5,336 nt of DNA from Chitinophagaceae bacterium (GTDB taxonomy: Bacteria > Bacteroidota > Bacteroidia > Chitinophagales > Chitinophagaceae). The DNA lies in the NCBI GenBank assembly GCA_947459455.1, contig CANHEC010000196.1:1-5336 (forward strand). The letters run 5' to 3'. The translations under genes were made by a program, and so were the position numbers. Within the stretch, counting starts at the first letter, position 1; every line of letters begins with the position of its first letter. This document shows positions 1 to 5,336 of the stretch, piece after piece. Under the pieces are notes generated by a model. It was not told the DNA's origin, searched no databases, and saw only the letters and a program-made list of their open reading frames with translations.

Positions 1-1606
1 AGCGTACATCATGGATGCTGCCACTGGCAAGAAGCTGAACGATCACCTGAAATGGATCAAGTTTAGCGGCATGGCGTGGAAAGGTGATGAGGGCTTTTAT
101 TACAGCCGCTACCCCGAACCGAAAAGCCAGGACCTGCTGAAAGGAAAGAATGAATACCACCAGGTGTGGTACCATCAGGTAGGCACGCCGCAAAGCCAGG
201 ACGTGCTGGTGTACGAAGACAAAGAACACCCGCTGCGCAATTGCGGAGCTGAACTGACCGAAGATGATCGCTTCCTGTTCATCGGTATCAGCGAAGGCAC
301 CAGCGGTGGCGAAATTTTGTACAAAGACTTACATGACCCCTCGCAGAAAGCGTTCAAACTACTGATAAAAGGATTTGATACCGAGCCATCGGTGATAGAC
401 AATGTAGGTGATAAACTGCTGGTGAAAACCAATCATCAGGCACCCAACTATAAAGTGGTGTTGATCGATCCTAAAAATCCGCAGCCCGAAAACTGGAAGA
501 CCATTATTGCCGAAAAGCCAGAAGTGCTGGATGGCGTAGGGACAGCGGGAGGACAACTGTTTGCCTCGTACCTGAAAGATGCCAGCACCAAAGTGTACCA
601 GCATAACTATGATGGCAGTCTGGTGCGTGAAATAAAACTGCCGGGCATCGGCACCGCTGGCGGTTTTGGCGGCGAAAAGGCCGATAACGAATTCTTCTAT
701 TCCTTCACCTCATTTACCAGCCCTTCTACTATCTATCGCTACAATATCAAGTCGGGCGAGAGCACCGTGTTTCGGAAGACAGAGGTGAAATTCAACCAGG
801 ATGATTATGAGACCAAACAGGTATTTTTTGCCAGCAAGGCTGGTACCAAAGTGCCCATGTTTTTGAGCTACAAAAAAGGCCTGCAACTGAATGGTAAAAA
901 TCCCGTGTTGCTATACGGCTACGGTGGTTTCAATATTCCGATGACGCCGGGCTTCAGCGTTAGCAATCTGTTCTTTATGGAGCAGGGTGGCATCTACGTA
1001 ACTGTAAACCTGCGCGGTGGCAGCGAGTATGGCGAAGCATGGCATAAAGGCGGCATGCTCGAGAAAAAGCAGAACGTGTTTGATGATTTTATTGGCGCTG
1101 CCGAGCACCTGATAAAAGAGGGATACACCAGTGCAGGTAAGATTGCCATTCGTGGGGGCAGCAATGGAGGCCTGCTGGTAGGTGCCTGCATGGCACAGCG
1201 CCCCGATTTGTTCAAGGTAGCACTACCAGCGGTAGGTGTGCTGGATATGCTGCGCTATCACAAGTTTACTATTGGCTGGGCATGGGCCGTGGAGTACGGC
1301 AGTGCGGACAATGCCGATCAGTTTGCCTACTTGTACAAATATTCGCCGCTGCACAACCTGAAAGATGGTACCAGCTATCCTGCTACGCTCATCACCACAG
1401 CCGATCATGACGATAGGGTAGTGCCGGCACACAGCTTCAAGTTTGCGGCCAGGCTGCAAGAGGCACACAAAGGCGCCAACCCCGTGCTGATACGCATTGA
1501 AAGCAAAGCCGGCCATGGAGCTGGCAAGCCTACCAGTAAGCAAATAGAAGAAGCGACAGATGTTTGGTCATTCACCATGTACAATTTGGGAATGACCATG
1601 CAATAA
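1..1606 (+). CDS. Prolyl oligopeptidase (prolyl endopeptidase, peptidase family S9A), 5'-partial
   Basis: Serine peptidase of family S9A, which cleaves after proline in short peptides. Residues are counted from the Met codon at 11. That Met is internal: the frame is open to the left edge (first whole codon at 2), and the family is about 700 residues long, so roughly 170 N-terminal residues, including any signal peptide, lie outside the window. Residues 1 to about 270 are the rest of the beta-propeller that gates the active site. From about 275 to 531 is the alpha/beta-hydrolase domain, very close to mammalian POP. Visible key residues: Y304 in YGYGGF (oxyanion hole), nucleophile S384 in GGSNGG, W425 (proline stacking), D467 and R469 in DHDDRVVP, and H502 in AGHGAGKP. 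The Ser-to-Trp spacing of 41 equals that of pig POP (S554, W595). The gene ends with TAA and is followed by a hairpin. It converges on the minus-strand genes. Family is certain; cellular location cannot be seen. Confidence 0.96.
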   Translation, partial: AYIMDAATGKKLNDHLKWIKFSGMAWKGDEGFYYSRYPEPKSQDLLKGKNEYHQVWYHQVGTPQSQDVLVYEDKEHPLRNCGAELTEDDRFLFIGISEGTSGGEILYKDLHDPSQKAFKLLIKGFDTEPSVIDNVGDKLLVKTNHQAPNYKVVLIDPKNPQPENWKTIIAEKPEVLDGVGTAGGQLFASYLKDASTKVYQHNYDGSLVREIKLPGIGTAGGFGGEKADNEFFYSFTSFTSPSTIYRYNIKSGESTVFRKTEVKFNQDDYETKQVFFASKAGTKVPMFLSYKKGLQLNGKNPVLLYGYGGFNIPMTPGFSVSNLFFMEQGGIYVTVNLRGGSEYGEAWHKGGMLEKKQNVFDDFIGAAEHLIKEGYTSAGKIAIRGGSNGGLLVGACMAQRPDLFKVALPAVGVLDMLRYHKFTIGWAWAVEYGSADNADQFAYLYKYSPLHNLKDGTSYPATLITTADHDDRVVPAHSFKFAARLQEAHKGANPVLIRIESKAGHGAGKPTSKQIEEATDVWSFTMYNLGMTMQ

Positions 1607-1631
1607 GCGACAGAACGAATAGCGTTTCATC

Positions 1632-1670
1632 AAAATGCGGCCATCAGGATAGATGGCCGCATTTTATTTA
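1632..1670 (+). terminator. Rho-independent terminator after the prolyl oligopeptidase gene, possibly bidirectional
   Basis: A perfect 13-bp inverted repeat (AAAATGCGGCCAT at 1632-1644, its complement at 1653-1665) encloses an 8-base loop. The GC-rich core is followed on the plus strand by TTTTATTTAT. It begins 25 bases after the TAA at 1604-1606. Because the stem starts with AAAA, the minus-strand transcript also ends its hairpin in TTTT, so the same element could stop the barrel-protein transcript, whose TAG is at 1692-1694. The T-tract is better on the plus strand, so termination is probably stronger in that direction. Confidence 0.85.
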
Positions 1671-1691
1671 TCTGCAAAATATTTTTTAAGC

Positions 1692-2267
1692 CTAATGATG
1701 CTTTGGCCAAAGCTTGCTGAATGTGAATGCCAGCCCCCAACTATTGTAGTAGCCCCACTTGCCATCCCACACAGCCGCAATGCCTACTTCCCACTGCTGA
1801 GGCAGGTGCCATCCGCATTCAATACCCAGCCTCGTCATGGCCAGGGTATGACCTTTTGAAAATTCAGCGCCCACGCCACCAATAGCGGTCCAGCGAGGAT
1901 TGATTTTATAAAGCACGGTCGGTACCATGGCCCAAGGTTTTTTCCGCTCCAGTTCTTTATTACCATCGTGCGTTACTACAAATGTTTCAAGAATCCAATC
2001 GTTTTGTAAGCCCAGCCCCCACTGGTTGGTCAGCCAATAGTCGTACTTGAGGGTCCACGAGGCAATCGGGAGCCACTCGGTTCTGCCGGCTATACGCCCT
2101 TGCGACAGATGGGTGTGCCCCAGCCCCAGCGTGAGCCGGTGGCTACCTTGCAAGCTGTGGGCTGTTAAACTGCTGCGAGAATGAGCATCTGTTTCGGCAT
2201 GTTGGGCGAGGCACGCCATATGGATACCTACAATTGTGCACAGCATCATACAAATGCTCCGGATCAT
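1692..2267 (-). CDS. Predicted small outer-membrane beta-barrel protein, function unknown
   Basis: A 191-residue protein starting at ATG 2265-2267. Residues 1-22 look like a signal peptide: one Arg, a hydrophobic stretch, then ACLAQ, giving likely signal peptidase I cleavage near residue 21-22. The rest has no long hydrophobic helix. It shows about eight amphipathic strand-like stretches rich in Gly and aromatic residues (roughly 42-52, 62-77, 82-97, 111-121, 125-137, 141-154, 158-169 and 174-185), as in an eight-stranded outer-membrane barrel. Distinct motifs are GLGHTHL (48-54), SWTLKYDYWL (70-79) and a C-terminal FTFSKLW before KHH. It resembles uncharacterised barrel proteins of Bacteroidota that I recall only as hypotheticals. 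It lies 77 bases downstream of an amidohydrolase gene on the same strand, with no terminator between them, so co-transcription is possible. An alternative start at Met7 or Met8 would still leave a usable signal peptide. The barrel topology is inferred; no biochemical role is supported. Confidence 0.75.
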   Translation of the reverse strand: MIRSICMMLCTIVGIHMACLAQHAETDAHSRSSLTAHSLQGSHRLTLGLGHTHLSQGRIAGRTEWLPIASWTLKYDYWLTNQWGLGLQNDWILETFVVTHDGNKELERKKPWAMVPTVLYKINPRWTAIGGVGAEFSKGHTLAMTRLGIECGWHLPQQWEVGIAAVWDGKWGYYNSWGLAFTFSKLWPKHH

Positions 2268-2288
2268 AATTGTTTGTTTTGATCTTTT
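2268..2288 (-). promoter_or_regulatory. A-rich translation-initiation leader of the barrel-protein gene
   Basis: Read on the minus strand, the 21 bases before the ATG contain 14 A and no G-rich Shine-Dalgarno. A-rich, SD-free leaders are common in Bacteroidota, and this supports the ATG at 2265-2267 over the Met codons seven and eight residues inside. The remainder of the 77-base gap holds no terminator hairpin and no convincing Bacteroidota promoter (TTTG and TAnnTTTG boxes). Confidence 0.4.
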
Positions 2289-2344
2289 CTAATCTAGCTC
2301 AAGCTGGTGGATCCGCTCATGTTTCGATGTGAATAAGGTAATCT

Positions 2345-4216
2345 CTATTCATGACTATGTGCTGATAGAATCTTCATCACATGGGCTATAGCCGCTGCCG
2401 ACATATTGCCCACATCGGCGGGACCGGAAATACCAGCATTGTCTTTGGTGGCTATTGCACCTGCCGGCAGTTTACGCCCTTCCATTACAGTACCCCATAC
2501 GGAAATGTCTTTGATCTTCACAGGATCGCAGGTAATGGGATTATCGGCAAGGATGGTAAAATTGGCCAGCTTGCCTGGCACAATGGAGCCCATATCATTT
2601 TCTACTTTCAGCGAATAGGCTGCATTGATCGTTACAGCCTCCAGTGCGCCTTTACGGCTTACTTTTTGATCGGCCGCTGCCACACGTCCCGAAGTAGTAA
2701 TGCGGTTGACGCCGCACCACATCAGGTAGAGCGGATCAGCGGGCGCCATGGGCATATCGCTGTGATAGGAAAAGGATACGCCTGCCCGCTCCACATCGCC
2801 CATGCGCACCATATTGTCGGCACGTTCGGGGCCCAGGCCATTTTTGCTGTAGTTATCGGCCAGCGCTACGGTGTAGTAGGGATTGCCGCTTACCACGCAG
2901 CCCAGTTTGGCCAGGCGGTCTACCTGGTCTTTGGCACTTACGGCAAAGTGCACAATTACCGTGCGGTGATCGTAGCGTGGGTTGCGGCGCAAATTTTTCT
3001 CCAGCGTATTCAGTACGCGGTCGAGCCCGGCATCGCCGTTTACATGAATGTGTAATTGAAAGCCGGCATCCCAAAAAACACGAAATGCCCGTTCAAATAC
3101 ATCCAGGTCGGTCATCCATTCGCCATGGTGTTTGTCCAGATACGGATCCCGCACCTGCATCAGTTGCGAGTAGATGGCGCCATCGCTAAATAGCTGTACC
3201 TGGTTTTTGGCTAGCGAGGTAAAGCCGTTGTACCAGCTTTCCAGCTTTCGTGCCTCATCTATTACTAGCGCATCGTCCTTGTATTTATCGCAAAGGGTTT
3301 TGCCATCGGCCATAAACGACCAGCGGAAGGGCATATCCGGCGCCGACATCACACTGTTTACCGCGTCTTGTAAAGGCTTTACCAAAATACCTCCTGGTTC
3401 ATTGCCATAGGTGATGCCTTTGCTGTGCATGTATGCTTTTGTAATACCCAGTCCAGTTTGCAGCTTCTCGGGTGTGGCTAAAACCGTTGCAATTTTCGGC
3501 GCTACGGCAAACATACCTTGCTCCCAAAAGCGGCCTTCAGTAAAGTTGGACTGCTTTTGCGGTGTTTCGCCCCAGGTTTTGATGAACGCTTCGGTAACCC
3601 CATATTGCTTAATGGCTGCACTGTTCAATACCACTTCGTGGCAGCTGCGCAGCCAGGCTATGATCGGCCGGGTAGCACTTATTTTGTCGAGATCGGAACG
3701 GGTAAGATTTCCATAAAAGCTGGGATGATAACCCGAGGTAACCAGGGCTTCTTCTTTGTCATCCATGCGCTTTTCGGCAGCGGCCAGGCGGGCCATGAAA
3801 TCGTTTTTGTCCTTAACAGCCTTAGTGGTTCCGCCGGGCAGGGCCCAGTCTTCAATCGACAATACTTCCGAAGCCATGGTGAGGGCGGCCAGCACGGGGT
3901 GATCGTGCTGGGCAATAAAGCCGGGCACAATCACCTTATCGTGAAAAGTTTTGTCCAAACGGGCGGGTTGGTTACCCACTACTTTGCCTACTTCTTCGCG
4001 GGTGCCTACCGCCAGTATTCGTCCGTTTACCACAGCCACAGCCTCTGCCTTTGGCTTTGATGGATCCAGTGTGATGATTTCCTTTGCCGTGAAAATAGTA
4101 ACCTGCGGAGCGCTTTGAATGGCGCTCCCCATGTCCTGTAGGGTTTGCGCCAGCAGGCCAATGGGACATGCAAATGCCAGTAACAAAGAAGTGATCTTGT
4201 TGGTCAACGAATTCAT
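2345..4216 (-). CDS. Exported amidohydrolase family protein (Amidohydro_3 / YtcJ-like)
   Basis: Complete 623-residue metal-dependent hydrolase of the amidohydrolase superfamily. Residues 1-24 form a signal peptide (positive start, leucine-rich core, LLAQ end), so it acts outside the cytoplasm. Residues about 38-98 form the first half of the composite beta-sandwich found in this family (VTIFTAKEIITLD, then VNGRILAVG). A TIM barrel follows, with H104 and H106 in QHDHP after PGF, a SCHEVVLNSAA motif (191-201), FSDGAIYSQLM (343-353), H391 in HVNGD, H423 in VIVHF, and D487 in YHSDMP. The sandwich closes near 549-560 (KLANFTILADNP). Residues 581-623 form an extra C-terminal tail. At 341, in VQLFSDG, Gln stands where the upstream neighbour has Lys. 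The start lies 9 bases after that neighbour's stop, so the two share a transcript. The family commonly hydrolyses amide-type bonds in small molecules; the substrate is unknown. The long open frames on the opposite strand are shadows. Confidence 0.92.
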   Translation of the reverse strand: MNSLTNKITSLLLAFACPIGLLAQTLQDMGSAIQSAPQVTIFTAKEIITLDPSKPKAEAVAVVNGRILAVGTREEVGKVVGNQPARLDKTFHDKVIVPGFIAQHDHPVLAALTMASEVLSIEDWALPGGTTKAVKDKNDFMARLAAAEKRMDDKEEALVTSGYHPSFYGNLTRSDLDKISATRPIIAWLRSCHEVVLNSAAIKQYGVTEAFIKTWGETPQKQSNFTEGRFWEQGMFAVAPKIATVLATPEKLQTGLGITKAYMHSKGITYGNEPGGILVKPLQDAVNSVMSAPDMPFRWSFMADGKTLCDKYKDDALVIDEARKLESWYNGFTSLAKNQVQLFSDGAIYSQLMQVRDPYLDKHHGEWMTDLDVFERAFRVFWDAGFQLHIHVNGDAGLDRVLNTLEKNLRRNPRYDHRTVIVHFAVSAKDQVDRLAKLGCVVSGNPYYTVALADNYSKNGLGPERADNMVRMGDVERAGVSFSYHSDMPMAPADPLYLMWCGVNRITTSGRVAAADQKVSRKGALEAVTINAAYSLKVENDMGSIVPGKLANFTILADNPITCDPVKIKDISVWGTVMEGRKLPAGAIATKDNAGISGPADVGNMSAAAIAHVMKILSAHSHE

Positions 4217-4225
4217 GCGAATGGT

Positions 4226-5336
4226 TTATGGCTTTTTGTAAATTGATTTGCCCGCTTTGATTGTTTCCATCACTTTGATATCCTTGAGTTTCATGGGGTC
4301 AATCTTCAGCGGATTTTGGTCGAGAATGACCATGTCGGCCAGTTTGCCGGCCGTCAGAGTGCCTTTTTGCGCTTCTTCGCCGTGCTGCCAGGCGCCCCAG
4401 GATGTAATGCATTGGAGTGCCTGGTAAGCGGTCAGTCGTTCGTTGGGCCCCATCACTGTACCGGCACGACTTATTCGGTTTACAGTGGTCCAAAGAATCA
4501 TCATCATGTTAGGAAAGGCCACCGGCGCATCGGTATGGCTGGTTACATGCAGACCCTTTTTCAATGCGGTATTGATAGGACTGATCTGCTGCGCTTTGTC
4601 GGGCCCGATGATTTTCTTGTACCAATCGCCCCAGTAAAATGTGTGCATCGGAAAAAGAGGAGCTACGACATCATATTTTTTTAAACTATCCAGTTGATCC
4701 TCTCTTATAAACTGGCCATGAATCAGTACACTGCGCCGGTCGCCGCCACCATATTTTTCTGTAGCATACCTGATACCTTGAAGCATTTGATCAATGGCTG
4801 CATCGCCATTGGCATGAATGAGTATCTGCCAGTTGTTACCGTATGCCTGTCCTATTACAGCTTTCACCGTTTCATCACTTGGAATGGCCGGGTAGCCCTT
4901 GTAAGTTTTACTTTGCCCATCGGGCGGCACTAGAAACGGAGCGTGACGCCAGGCAGTACGGCCCTGCGGCGATCCGTCGAGCGTGAGCTTGATGCCGGCA
5001 ATGCGGTAATGATTTTGGTAGGTTTTGCTATACCATTTTGTGCGAAACAGTTCGGGTGCGGTATAGTCGATGTAGGAGGCTACATCCAGTTTCAATTTGC
5101 CAGCTTCAGCAAAGCTGACAATGGCATTGTGTTGGGGTTGCAGGGCTCTGCCTTCCTGCACCGAGGTGTGCCCGAAACTAGCCGCCATTTCTTGTCCTTT
5201 CTCTAAAAAGTAGATGGCATTTTCGGGTGTGGAAGGACTAATGGCTTTCATCATGGCCGGTATAGCCGCCAGTTCTTCCAAAACACCATTTGGTGTTTTC
5301 CCATCTGCTTCCCGCCTGATGACGCCACCCTCCGGA
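4226..5336 (-). CDS. Amidohydrolase family protein (Amidohydro_3 / YtcJ-like), 5'-partial
   Basis: The first gene of the minus-strand operon. The frame is open to the right edge. A TTG at 5279-5281 could be taken as a start, but the 18 codons before it (whole codons from 5335) read PEGGVIRREADGKTPNG then V, a typical mid-protein segment of this family. About 200 N-terminal residues, including any signal peptide and the first HxH metal motif, are therefore missing. Counting from the first visible codon, the remaining active site is present: K116 and D120 in IKLTLDGSPQGRTA, H174 and D178 in IHANGD, H206 in LIHGQF, H231 in PMHTFYWGDW, and D269 in SHTDAP. The C-terminus closes with GKLADMVILDQNP and ends soon after, without the tail of its neighbour. 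It should be an active metal hydrolase of small molecules; substrate unknown. It stops with TAA at 4226-4228, 9 bases before the next gene, which implies co-transcription. The two proteins are clearly different subfamilies, not a recent duplicate. Confidence 0.92.
   Translation of the reverse strand, partial: PEGGVIRREADGKTPNGVLEELAAIPAMMKAISPSTPENAIYFLEKGQEMAASFGHTSVQEGRALQPQHNAIVSFAEAGKLKLDVASYIDYTAPELFRTKWYSKTYQNHYRIAGIKLTLDGSPQGRTAWRHAPFLVPPDGQSKTYKGYPAIPSDETVKAVIGQAYGNNWQILIHANGDAAIDQMLQGIRYATEKYGGGDRRSVLIHGQFIREDQLDSLKKYDVVAPLFPMHTFYWGDWYKKIIGPDKAQQISPINTALKKGLHVTSHTDAPVAFPNMMMILWTTVNRISRAGTVMGPNERLTAYQALQCITSWGAWQHGEEAQKGTLTAGKLADMVILDQNPLKIDPMKLKDIKVMETIKAGKSIYKKP

Noticed and set aside
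1551..1614. 10-base direct repeat AAGCGACAGA at 1551-1560 and 1605-1614 around the peptidase stop codon
   Set aside because: Only two short copies, one inside conserved coding sequence. No mobile element or recombination site is nearby, so chance is sufficient.
2211..2213. Possible lipoprotein cysteine (C19) in the barrel protein's signal peptide
   Set aside because: Position -3 is His, which does not fit a lipobox. ACLAQ followed by a polar stretch fits ordinary cleavage.
2289..2344. Promoter or terminator in the gap between the complete amidohydrolase and the barrel gene
   Set aside because: The minus strand has a weak TAGATTAG resembling the TAnnTTTG box but no TTTG at the right distance. 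The only inverted repeat is a short AGCT-TG-AGCT, too weak for a terminator.
2381..4060. Long plus-strand open frames (2381-3055 and 3518-4060) opposite the complete amidohydrolase
   Set aside because: Their translations have no recognisable domain, and they lie entirely inside a well-supported gene on the other strand. They are shadows of its codon composition.
4166..4168. Possible lipoprotein cysteine (C17) in the signal peptide of the complete amidohydrolase
   Set aside because: The -3 to -1 residues are Ala, Phe, Ala and not a lipobox, and the hydrophobic core continues to LLAQ, which fits signal peptidase I better.
5279..5281. TTG start codon for the right-hand amidohydrolase, giving a 351-residue protein
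   Set aside because: The reading frame stays open to the window edge and the residues before it fit the family's interior, so this is a truncated view of a longer gene and not its start.

Overview
The window looks like ordinary chromosome of a member of the Bacteroidota, probably close to the Chitinophagaceae. This is judged from protein style: exported proteins whose signal peptides end in LAQ, a small outer-membrane-barrel-like protein, A-rich leaders without a clear Shine-Dalgarno, and roughly balanced base composition. No rRNA, marker gene or database match was available, so the placement is an inference.

Layout. Bases 1-1606 (+) hold the C-terminal three quarters of a prolyl oligopeptidase (family S9A) with a complete catalytic triad; its beginning lies left of the window. 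A perfect 13-bp hairpin with a T-rich tail (1632-1670) follows and separates it from three genes read in the opposite direction. In transcription order on the minus strand these are: a YtcJ-like amidohydrolase running off the right edge (4226-5336, N-terminus missing); a second, divergent exported amidohydrolase of the same superfamily (2345-4216, complete), starting 9 bases after the first one stops; and, 77 bases further on, a 191-residue predicted outer-membrane beta-barrel protein of unknown function (1692-2267).

Working together. The two amidohydrolases are almost certainly co-transcribed and the complete one is exported. They probably hydrolyse amide-type bonds in small molecules in the periplasm, but neither substrate can be read from sequence. 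The barrel protein may be in the same transcript or have its own promoter. The prolyl oligopeptidase is convergent and need not be functionally linked.

No mobile element, CRISPR array, RNA gene or defence-type system was seen. The observation most worth checking is that the complete amidohydrolase has Gln at the position where its neighbour, and related proteins as I remember them, carry Lys.
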